Shown piece after piece: positions 1 through 9,396 of a DNA stretch of 64,000 bases. Made by a program: the position numbers and the translations under genes. This DNA is from Saccharomycopsis malanga. Its lineage: Eukaryota; Ascomycota; Saccharomycetes; Ascoideales; Saccharomycopsidaceae. Below the pieces are notes generated by a model. The model saw only the letters and a list, made by a program, of their open reading frames with translations, was not told the DNA's origin and ran no database searches. The DNA is taken from assembly GCA_004014935.1 (NCBI GenBank), contig CP025325.1, positions 1,240,001 through 1,304,000 on the forward strand, given 5' to 3'. Position 1 is the first letter of the stretch; the number at the start of each line of letters is the position of its first letter.

Positions 1-2681
1 AGCCCCAGCCTAATCCAATGATTGAAGACGTAATGGACGATACCAAAATGACTCTTTCTCATTTCCAACAGCAACCTCAACAATACCAGCAACTTCCCTT
101 GACTGGTAATAATGTTCAGTACAATTATCCACAACAGTTTCAGCCTCAGATGTCTGCTCAAGGCTTTCCTGTACAAAATATAAATCAGAATGTTAATCAG
201 AATCAGAATGTTAATCAGAATGTTAATCAGAATGTTAATCAGAATGTTAATCAGAATGTTAATCAAAATATGAATCAAAATATAAATCAAAATATGAATC
301 AAAATATAAATCAAAATATGAATCAAAATATAAATCAAAATATGAATCAAAATATGAGCCAGCAGCAGTATTTGGCATATCAACGTCAAGGACAGCAGTT
401 TATACCGCAAATGGTACAATATCAACAGGCTTCTCATGCTGCTCAAGTTTCCCAGACTTCTCAAATTTCTCATAATCCTCAACTTTCTCAGACTGCTCAA
501 GCACCATATCAACAGTATCCACAACAAATGCATTTGCAAATGCCTCCGAATAATGTCAACTTACAAGAACAGCTACTCAAGCAACAAAAACAGTTCCAAT
601 CTCAAATACAACAACAACGGCAGCGTTTGCAACTTCAAATGCAAAAACAACAAGAAAAGAGTTTCCAACCGTCTGCTTTATCTAATCAATCATCTAATCA
701 ACCTCAACAAGCGTGGCCGGGCCCCAGACAAGGGCCTATATTGAATGATGACAACCAAGGAAGCAGTGGTGGAAGCATCAGCAGCACAGAGTTGGAGTTT
801 GTTCCTAATAGTAACATCAATTTTGCTACTTTTGATTTAGGGCAAGTTTCTAATAAACCAAAGGATAATGTGCAAAACAATAGAGAAGATCCTGGAAGTA
901 ATGATACCATTTTGAAAGTGGAGGACAGTATGATCGACTCTTCTTTACTAAATAATCCAGATGATCAAAAACTATTCAATTTCCTCAGTTCCGATGTGTC
1001 TCTTGACAATACGTTTAAAGACGATATTTCTTCTTTCTTAGAAGATTCATTGCTTGATCTCAAAAACTCTTCTTCGTCATCTCCTCCTGCATTCGACAAG
1101 GCTTCTACAGGCGGTACACTCAAAACAAGTATGAAAAAGCAGAACGAAGACACTGCTTCATATAGTTTATTGCAGCGGATGGCAGAGATTGATGACGACC
1201 AGAACTCTGAGATCTTGTCTGACATGTTATTCCACAATGGCAATCTCTCCAAACATAACATTCTAGATTCCCCAAACCTTTCTCTTGCAAATTCTACGCC
1301 TACCAATCCAGTTGTTAATGCCTCTACCCCGGAATCTCTTATCTTCACGACCAGCATCAATAGTGCAAACAGTTCTATTGGCCAAAAACAGCCTGAAGAA
1401 CAGAGCACTGCTTCTAAAAAGTACAGCATCACTCTTTCTGACTTTGAATCGCCAGCTACAGAATCCGCAAATGTGGATCCCAAAAAAATCAACATCCCAG
1501 GAAGTGCAAGTAGCGCTGCAAGCAAAACTTTCACAGACACTTCTGCCTCTCCTGGTGACTTTTTTGATTTCGAAGTCAGCAAATCTAATGGTAGAATGGC
1601 TGAGATGAAAAACTCGTTGAAAATGTCTTGTATTGCATCAAATGATCTTAACAAGTTTAAAAAATTATTACCTCCAAACTCTCCTGTTTTAAAAACTGAC
1701 CGTCGCAACTCCTCAACCTCTCTCAACTCTAACCCGCTATCACCAAACAAAATCTCAAAAGCATCTTTTTCCAAAACTCTCATAGCACCTCCAATAAGGC
1801 CGTTCAGCGAAAACTCCAGGCCCAGATCTCCATCTGGAAACAGGCCAATCAGTCCTTCGACAAAATCTGTAAGCACTAATACTACTGGGGGAAACTCAAC
1901 GAATGCGTCTCAGATCTCCCCCAACAAAACTCTACGCAAGTCAAAATCGTCCATCAATACTAAGTCACTTTCCAATCTCAATATCAATGGAAATGTGGCG
2001 TCGTCCATGAAAATCAAAGCTCAGATTCCTAAACCTAAACGGACATTTTCGTTTGATCAGTGTTCCTCAACGTTGGATTTCACTAAAGATTTCCAAAATA
2101 ATATGTCAAACTTTTCTAATACTCATAGTGCCAGCGTTGGCGAAAATGGAAGCACGACTTCTTCGTTCAATAAGGTGAGAAACTACTCATTTATTCTAGA
2201 ACCGGTATCAAAAATTATGGAAAAACATGGTAATGGTAATTCAGGTAACAGCAGCAGCACTAGTCTTAGTAGCAGCGCTAAGCCTTTGGAAAAACCTAAA
2301 AAACCTGCTTTGAAAAACCATAATAGTTTGAATTTAAATATCAACACCGGAGCAAGTAATAACACCTCCTCAAATGTTTCTATCTCACCTTTGAAAATGA
2401 ATACCTCTAAAAAGTTTTCATTGCCGTCGGATTTAATATCTCCTACCTTGTCACTCCATTCTCCTACCTTGGATAGCCCAATGCACACGCCTCAAACCGC
2501 AACCTTTCCTACTAGTCGCACGCTAGGTAGCTTTGGTTCCGGCTACAATGACGACATGGCCTATATCGATAACAGCATCAAACAGTTTGACGACGATAAA
2601 CAACGCAAACTACGCAAATCTGGGTTGAAAAACATGGAATCTGGAATGACAGAATTTCAGATCAACGTAAACAAAAAATAG
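1..2681 (+). CDS. Gln/Asn-rich repeat protein, 5'-truncated by window edge
   Basis: I do not recognise a specific family. The frame stays open from base 1, so the ATG at 18 is probably internal and the true start lies outside the window. From that ATG, 887 residues are visible. The first 50 or so are Gln-rich. Residues about 55-113 are a perfect-looking Asn-Gln-Asn-(Val/Met/Ile) tandem repeat, encoded by 12- and 24-bp DNA repeats at roughly 180-360. More Gln-rich sequence follows to about residue 230. An acidic, Phe/Leu/Asp-rich segment (about 300-350, LFNFLSSDVSLDN and SSFLEDSLLDL) resembles a transcriptional activation domain. The rest is Ser/Asn/Pro-rich with many SP sites and a basic C-terminus. 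The composition is prion-like and fits a fungal transcription regulator of the Flo8/Mss11 sort, but that is a guess from composition only. It converges with the RSC7 gene downstream. Confidence 0.85.
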   Translation, partial: PQPNPMIEDVMDDTKMTLSHFQQQPQQYQQLPLTGNNVQYNYPQQFQPQMSAQGFPVQNINQNVNQNQNVNQNVNQNVNQNVNQNVNQNMNQNINQNMNQNINQNMNQNINQNMNQNMSQQQYLAYQRQGQQFIPQMVQYQQASHAAQVSQTSQISHNPQLSQTAQAPYQQYPQQMHLQMPPNNVNLQEQLLKQQKQFQSQIQQQRQRLQLQMQKQQEKSFQPSALSNQSSNQPQQAWPGPRQGPILNDDNQGSSGGSISSTELEFVPNSNINFATFDLGQVSNKPKDNVQNNREDPGSNDTILKVEDSMIDSSLLNNPDDQKLFNFLSSDVSLDNTFKDDISSFLEDSLLDLKNSSSSSPPAFDKASTGGTLKTSMKKQNEDTASYSLLQRMAEIDDDQNSEILSDMLFHNGNLSKHNILDSPNLSLANSTPTNPVVNASTPESLIFTTSINSANSSIGQKQPEEQSTASKKYSITLSDFESPATESANVDPKKINIPGSASSAASKTFTDTSASPGDFFDFEVSKSNGRMAEMKNSLKMSCIASNDLNKFKKLLPPNSPVLKTDRRNSSTSLNSNPLSPNKISKASFSKTLIAPPIRPFSENSRPRSPSGNRPISPSTKSVSTNTTGGNSTNASQISPNKTLRKSKSSINTKSLSNLNINGNVASSMKIKAQIPKPKRTFSFDQCSSTLDFTKDFQNNMSNFSNTHSASVGENGSTTSSFNKVRNYSFILEPVSKIMEKHGNGNSGNSSSTSLSSSAKPLEKPKKPALKNHNSLNLNINTGASNNTSSNVSISPLKMNTSKKFSLPSDLISPTLSLHSPTLDSPMHTPQTATFPTSRTLGSFGSGYNDDMAYIDNSIKQFDDDKQRKLRKSGLKNMESGMTEFQINVNKK
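180..360 (+). repeat. In-frame 12/24-bp minisatellite coding NQNV/NQNM/NQNI
   Basis: Tandem 12-bp units (AATGTTAATCAG type) pass into a 24-bp higher-order unit alternating ATG and ATA codons (AATATGAATCAAAATATAAA). All units keep the reading frame. The near identity of the units suggests recent slippage or unequal exchange, so the length probably varies between strains. Confidence 0.9.
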
Positions 2682-3949
2682 ACTTGCTATTAGTGCCTTT
2701 GTTCTATAATCGGGATTGTCCCATTTATTGTATTCTATATTGCACTCTTAACTGAACACTTTGTTATCATCTCGTTCTTCCATACTATAATCTGGATAAT
2801 CTTTTTCTTCGAAGGCGGGTGTATTTTATTTCATTTAATATCTTGTTTAATCTTCTTCTTTTTTTTCGCTCCATTTTATTCTCCTTCTTCGCACTTCTTT
2901 TATTTGTTCTTTTCTTTCTGGCATGTTTGGCATAATATACTATTTCTCGGTCCTTACCTTTTGTCTTCTATCGGTCCTTTTTTTATTGTCTTTTTTCACT
3001 GTTTTCCTTTTCTCTTCGGAACTTGTTCGTTGTGCTTTGAATTTTTTTTTTTTTCTAATTTTTTTTGAGTTTGTTGGTCCTTATATAATATAATCCACAT
3101 TGGACTTGTACCATTGTTAGTTGTTGGCATGACTTTTGTAAAGGGCACTACTAATAAGTCCAATTAGTGTTTAGACGATTGTGAAAGGCATACATATACT
3201 GATGATGTTCAAGTGTGTTTTAAATGAATTAGTCATACGGTGAAATATAGTTAATATGGTGTGCCTTCAAACAAGTGTTTAGATGAATATGTGGGCGAGC
3301 TTTTAGAATTATGCCTTAACCTTGACATGAGCAGAATAATGGGTTTGGAGTGTAAATTGAATATTTACTTTTCGAGAAGTCGTACAACATGTTGTGGTAT
3401 CAAGCCTAATTTAAAGAAGGAAACAACCGTCTAGACTATCAGCCAACTACTACTTTTTGATTATCTAAACTTGTCTGGCTTATTCTGGCTTTCAAGTGCT
3501 AGGACAAAGTTTAAGCTAATAAACATACAATATTACAAGTGCATATTTTAAGAGTTTAAATCATCTCAGACATTGTAGGTGGGCTAGTGTTGTTGTGAAT
3601 ATTTGAGATTGACAATAAATGGGCAGATTTGAATTCAGAATCAGATGTTGAGTCGGCCCAAAATAAACAATTTCAAGGTTATTGGAGTCCTATGATGGTT
3701 TTAACTGGATGTTTTTCGGTAATATTATCTCTAGATATATGAATAAAAGATACATGTTTAAGTAATCCTAATATTTGTTACATTATTTTACAAATTGACA
3801 TGCAAATAGTAATTTTCGCCTTTATTGTTTGGCATACGTTTGAGGGTCCAATGGTTTCAACTTTGCACTACAAACGTTTTGTCTATAACAGCTGTCCGAT
3901 TATAATACCAATATACAAATACAAATACACTAAGAATAAAATCTATAGT
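2682..3949. other. Convergent intergenic region, no gene seen
   Basis: This lies between the 3' end of the Q/N-rich gene and the 3' end of RSC7. The first 400 bp are pyrimidine-rich on the + strand, with many T runs that could serve as 3'-end signals. No ORF with recognisable content, RNA gene or repeat-family match was found. Confidence 0.6.
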
Positions 3950-5726
3950 TCACAACCGTTCAAGCTTCTGCTGCTCCAAGATGGCGTTCTTGACCTCAGT
4001 GCTTACACAGTCGCTAAATGTTTCCAAGCTGACGTTTTTCAACCCTGTTCTTTTCACCAAACTGCCGCTTTCTATCACTGTATGATACACTAGGCCGTCA
4101 TTGTTATTTTTAATATCACCATTCAAACCAGCCCAATTGCAGTCGTTAAGGGTAGGCAACAACGGCGACTGCTTTTTCAACGAGACTTGCTTATACCAGA
4201 CTGCACTGTGGGGCTGAGTAATAGAAGGGTAGAAATAAACACCAGTATACAAGTCTTTGATGCCTTTTTTCTTTTTCTCCAATAGGGAGAGTCTTGTTTT
4301 CACCAAGTCAGCATTGTAGCTATTGGCAGACGTGGAATGTTCGTAAATCCAATTCTCTTCGTTGACCACGTTCTCTGAGGCGTTGGATTTCAAGGCAAAA
4401 TCTCGATGTATAGGGAAATTTGCGTATTTGTTGACAATGTTGGTAGATGAGTTTCCGGTGTTATTTCCAGGCGCATCATTAGAAGGACTTCCAAACTGTA
4501 GGGCCATCAGTTGCTGATAAATCTGAGAACCGCCATACCACGCGATATATCTTTTTTTATTATATTCTCTTTTGTTTTCGGGCACAGGATCATCAGGGAC
4601 AGCTATTTCGCCTTCCACATCGCCGTTTTCACGCGCCTTGTCCTCGTAATAATCATCAATGATTTTTTTACCACCAATCACGATTTTCGAGCCAAACTCC
4701 TTGAATATCGAACGTGCTGTGACCAAACCTATGGTTCTGCTCTTGTAAGAATTGGGGAGTATTTTGCGGTCCACCAAGTCTTGCTTTTCGTCGTAACTCA
4801 AAATAAACTTGTACAACGTAGGATGTTTCAAGAACAAGTAGTATGCGTCTCTATAACCAAGACAGCGGGCAGGTTCTGTAGACAACATATATAACTTTGC
4901 CCCTTTGTCTTTCACTGTGAAAGTTCTGACTCTAAAGTCACGGTCTCCAAGCAAGTTGCCGTACTGGTCCACTTTCTTGTCACCTATAGGATCATCGGGA
5001 ATTATGTATTCGTCCTCGTCTTCATTCAAGTCTACTTCATTTCCCTCTTCGTCCAATGGTTTGGGAAATGGACTGTATACCTTTTTCTTTATCTTAGTGC
5101 CTGGCTTTCTGCCTGGTCTTCTTCTTTTTCGAGGAGTTTCTCCATCAGCACCGACTTCATCGTCGGCGTCATCTACATTACTGTCTGCGTCCTCCAAAGG
5201 CTCCTGTGAATACGCACTTCTACCTTTGCGGCGACGATAGTCCACCGACATCAGAAGAAGTGACAGCTTGTTCTTACTTCCTGGTGGTCTTCCTCGTCTT
5301 CTTCTTGTTGAAACTGGTCTTGCCGGTTTAGGCGCTACAACTTGCTCTATCTCTTCATCTGCATCTGCTGCTGCATCTTCCTCATCATCATCTTCCTCTA
5401 CAACTGCGCTTACGTCCTTTGCATGCTTTCTAACTAATCTTTTAGCTACTGTAACATCCTCATATTCGTCATCTCTGTCATTACGCGCCTCAATCTCCTT
5501 AATCTCACGCTCGGTCAACTTGAGCTCCTCCAAATTCGAATAGGAATCTTCGAACGTCCGAGGCGAAGCCAACCTGCTCGACCGCCTAGCTTTTGAATTG
5601 TTAGTACTTTTCCATCCATGACGCGTCATCCTAACGACGATCTTCCAAATACGTACACGACCTGAGCGCTCTGGCACGCGACTCGTCATCATCCACGCGA
5701 GTGCTTCTTCTTAGCTGTCTTCTCAT
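3950..5726 (-). CDS. NPL6: RSC7/NPL6-like chromatin-remodelling subunit, spliced
   Basis: The conserved core, from about FTVKDKGAKLYMLST through LGYRDAYYLFLKHPTLYKF to TARSIFKEFGSKIV, is the RSC7/SWP82 domain. It belongs to a fungal subunit of the RSC (Npl6) or SWI/SNF (Swp82) remodeller in the nucleus. An AT-hook (RRRRGRPPGSKNK) and acidic stretches precede it. I propose two exons. Exon 1 is 5653-5726 (ATG at 5726, encoding MRRQLRRSTRVDDDES...). The intron is 5586-5652, with donor GTATTT, a perfect TACTAAC branch site and acceptor CTAG. Exon 2 is 3950-5585. The spliced protein is about 569 aa. The unspliced reading, starting at 5692 with MMTSRVPERS, uses intron sequence and gives an N-terminus without similarity. 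Whether this is Npl6 or the paralogue Swp82 cannot be settled by eye; the AT-hook and length favour Npl6. Confidence 0.85.
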
Positions 5727-5919
5727 TTTCAAAACCACTACACACAGCTAGTACTATTTTTAATGTGAAAACTTATTATTACACCCTCTTGTTCTATTGG
5801 TCTATATACTGTTTCGTCAAAATAATTGGAAAAATAGGTATTGACGGTCACGTGGTGTGTATTAACTAGGTATATTTTGTTGGTTGATTATCTACTTGAG
5901 TAAACTTTAGAGTAGTAGT

Positions 5920-6045
5920 AAAAATAATAATAATAATATTTTATATTTCGTGCCCAGTACATGTCAATCTCGTATATATGCGCTACTTGGTGCCCTTGAG
6001 CATGTTTCTCTTCTCCAAGAGTACTAGCCACTGCGCCCAGCGGCG
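5920..6045 (-). mobile_element. tRNA-derived SINE copy A (short form)
   Basis: Read on the minus strand, the segment starts with a degenerate tRNA-like head and ends with the family 3' core (TATATACGAGATTGACATG-like), a GGGCACGAAATAT-type end and an AAT tail at 5922-5940. The B box and the middle third are missing, as in other short copies (C, H, I, J, N). It abuts the left target duplication of copy B. Confidence 0.75.
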
Positions 6046-6056
6046 TATGATAAATA

Positions 6057-6359
6057 ATATAATATATTTCAAACCCAGTATATATCAGTTTCGTGTATAC
6101 TCGCTATGTTTGAAGGGACTTGTTAAAGCCCAATCGTGTGTTTTTGATAACAATCTTTTCACCCATTTGGTTGAATGTAAGCACTAGACTTTCGTCTGTC
6201 ATGTTTCAGGCAGTTTTACTTGCCTGAGAAATCACATATCAACATCGTAAAAGAAGCGAGTAAAAAGTGTTCGTGTCGAGAATCGAACCTCTAGAGACTA
6301 CTAGGTCTTTTTTCTCTTCTCCAAAAGCATTTTCCATTGAGATATCTGGCCCTGTTGCC
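6057..6359 (-). mobile_element. tRNA-derived SINE copy B, near full length, with target-site duplication
   Basis: About 300 bp. Minus-strand order: degenerate A box near 6350, B-box-like AGGTTCGATTCTC near 6280-6290, the tRNA-unrelated body (ACTCGCTTC, GATGTTG, the CTTACATTCAACC segment), then the 3' core with a GTATACACGAAACTGATAT-like stretch and GGGTTTGAAATATATT. The 11-bp sequence TATGATAAATA occurs at 6046-6056 and again at 6360-6370. This is an exact target-site duplication and defines both ends. The tail is only about 10 bp. Confidence 0.88.
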
Positions 6360-6564
6360 TATGATAAATATATAAAGCGTACAAACAAATCTAAAGTCGT
6401 CTACTTTCAACGTATGATAACCTTTGTTGAAGGTTTGAGTGTTTTATATTTAAAAAACTTTTTATTAATAACACTGTTTTGAAAACAGTAAATAAACTCA
6501 CTGGTTCTACTACAGGCTTCTAATTCGACTCCAATGGGTTTCGACACTCAATAGTTTGTAACTA

Positions 6565-6709
6565 TTTATATCTTATATGTCGAGCCCAGTAAATATCAGT
6601 TTGGTGTATATTCGCTATATCTAAAAGGACTTGCTAAAACCCTATCATGTCATTATAGTCTGCTGAGCCTGTCAGGTCTCTTTTTTGAAGACACTGGGCC
6701 ATTTGCCAG
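6565..6709 (-). mobile_element. tRNA-derived SINE copy C (short form)
   Basis: The 3' end (CGAGCCCAGTAAATATCAGT on the + strand) and the pre-tail region are present. The body then jumps to the tRNA-like head (GAGCCTGTCAGGTCTC to ACTGGGCC). The B box and about 130 bp are absent. Its 5' end abuts the right-hand 18-bp direct repeat at 6710. Confidence 0.75.
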
Positions 6710-7047
6710 TATATTTTGTTGGTAGATTTTAAAAAAATTTTTTACAACCTTCTTCTCATATATACTTGCAAGTATTTAATAAGTTATGTAAGCGTTATGC
6801 TACGTTTAGGCCATGTCTCAAATGTTTGCAGTGCTGTCTGTTTCCATGTTTTGTTTCAAAGAGTGCGATTGATTATAAGAAGCCATGTGTAAAGTAATTA
6901 TCAGTTCTATAACTCAAGCCCATGATATTTCAATAAAATGGTTGTTTGTGAGAAACTAGCATCATTAAAATTTAGAATTACAGAGTCTATTAGTAAACAC
7001 AATAATTATAGCATTACATATTCAATTACAAAATATTAACAGAACAA

Positions 7048-7569
<522 letters not shown>

Positions 7570-7716
7570 CTAGTTCTAATCTTGTAATACTTTCAATGTA
7601 TATCCCCAAGTAGAGACATGTCAGTTGATTTGTCAGATTCGGCACCATAAAAATATTTGGTCAGCTGTTTTTTTAATAATCTCCCGTTTCTTAAGGTTGC
7701 TCAAGGAGTGTACAAG

Positions 7717-8192
<476 letters not shown>

Positions 8193-8643
8193 GATGAATT
8201 GAATGAAACAATGTTTAAAGGAAACTTTTAGCCATGTAGAAGCACCCACATAAATAGAAATGACCAAGTTACTAGTTTAAATATTGGGATAATCTATCAT
8301 AAAAACCATATAATAAAGTTACTCTAGTAATTTATCAATAGTGAGATGATTTTAAAATTGTAGAAAAAATGATTACAATTAAAGTCCAAACATAAATATT
8401 TGAAACAAAAGTACTTATGATTCAAGTCATTCTTAAGATAATCTCTTATCTGGACCATGTGAGATCACTTGATAATAGTTGATCTTTTCAAATTTAGAAA
8501 TGACCATTACATTGAAATAAACTCATAAAATATGTTGATTGACAATTAAGAGAATAAAGTTTTTTTTAACTATATCTGAAAATAAGAATTTGTTTAAGAA
8601 ACATTCAAAAAGGTTTTTACACCTATGGGCTCGAAGCAAAAAC

Positions 8644-8838
8644 TCATTTTTTGGCACCTTCGTTCACGTAACCCCTGGCTTCGGCTTTATCATTGAAGGC
8701 TTGCTTCTCAAAATTTGAATGGTGATCGGTAACTTCATTAGCATGGGCGGAAGAAGGGAAGACACCAGTGTTTTTGCCCTCTTTAACACCGTAATAATCA
8801 TGTGGGGAATTCTCGTATCCTTTTGCATTTTTGACCAT
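8644..8838 (-). CDS. Small hydrophilic protein of unknown function
   Basis: 64 aa, MVKNAKGYENSPHDYYGVKE to YVNEGAKK. I do not recognise it. It is strongly hydrophilic, rich in Asn, Lys, Glu, Gly, His and Asp, has no Cys or Trp, and has no membrane or signal segment. That composition resembles small stress-induced hydrophilins of yeasts. The region upstream on the minus strand has TATA-like sequences (about 8945-8960). An AGGGG stress-element-like core lies near 9097, inside the tandem duplication upstream. It could be a chance ORF; the even composition and upstream context make a real gene more likely than not. Confidence 0.5.
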   Translation of the reverse strand: MVKNAKGYENSPHDYYGVKEGKNTGVFPSSAHANEVTDHHSNFEKQAFNDKAEARGYVNEGAKK

Positions 8839-9063
8839 TTTGGAAGAATTGTTTGTAATTGTTTGGTTATAATGTTAGTGTTGTGTGGTTATGATGTCTA
8901 TAGAACTTTTCTTAAATTGTCTTGAGAAAAAGAGATATACAGCCTATATTTATATTAAATATTTTCTTACTGAATAGTTCGCTCTAGGCCTACTCAATGT
9001 TAATCGAGGCATTTCAGAAAAGACATTTAATTACTCCCTAAACTTACTTTTTTTTTTTCTTTG

Positions 9064-9394
9064 CTGCTCTAAGATTGGCCAACCAAGGAAACAAAAGGGG
9101 CCGACAAGAGCCAATAACAAGAGAGAGGTAAAGCAAATAACCATATTATTAACCTGGAGTACATGGTTACTATGGAAATATATGCTTCAAATTTTAAAAT
9201 TGCCTTTTAAGGACACTGGCGCCACAACTGCTACTTTACAACTGGTCAATCAAGGAAACAAACAGGGCCAGCAAATCAATAACAAGAGAGAGATAGAGCA
9301 AATAAACATATATTCAACCTGAAGTACATGGTTACTAAAGAAATATATGTTTCAGATTTTAAACCTGCCTATTTAGGACACTCTGGGGCCGGTA
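9064..9394. repeat. Tandem duplication, unit 167 bp
   Basis: Two diverged direct copies, about 9064-9230 and 9231-9394. Shared blocks are CAAGGAAACAAA, AATAACAAGAGAGAG, GTACATGGTTACTA, GAAATATATG and TTTAGGACACT, each offset by 167 bp. The second copy stops next to the RIM20 stop codon. It may have begun as a duplication of RIM20 3'-flanking DNA and it lengthens the upstream region of the small hydrophilic gene. Confidence 0.85.
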
Positions 9395-9396
9395 AT

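Larger units (their letters stand above)
5871..6727 (-). repeat. Nested SINE cluster flanked by an 18-bp direct repeat
   Basis: The cluster is bounded by TATATTTTGTTGGTTGAT at 5871-5888 and the same sequence with one mismatch at 6710-6727. The right copy directly abuts the 5' end of a SINE. I read this as an old minus-strand SINE insertion whose interior later received other copies. The AAT tail remnant lies at about 5920-5940. Three SINE segments (listed separately) and about 200 bp of unassigned DNA (6371-6565) lie inside. Confidence 0.7.

Noticed and set aside
965-1876. 303-codon open frame antisense to the Q/N-rich gene
   Set aside because: It mirrors the Ser/Asn-rich codons of the sense gene, has Leu/Val-rich content without motifs and overlaps it completely.
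3950-5692. Unspliced 580-aa reading of RSC7 starting MMTSRVPERS
   Set aside because: Its first 36 codons lie over exon 1 in another frame and over an intron with a perfect TACTAAC branch site; the spliced model gives a better N-terminus.
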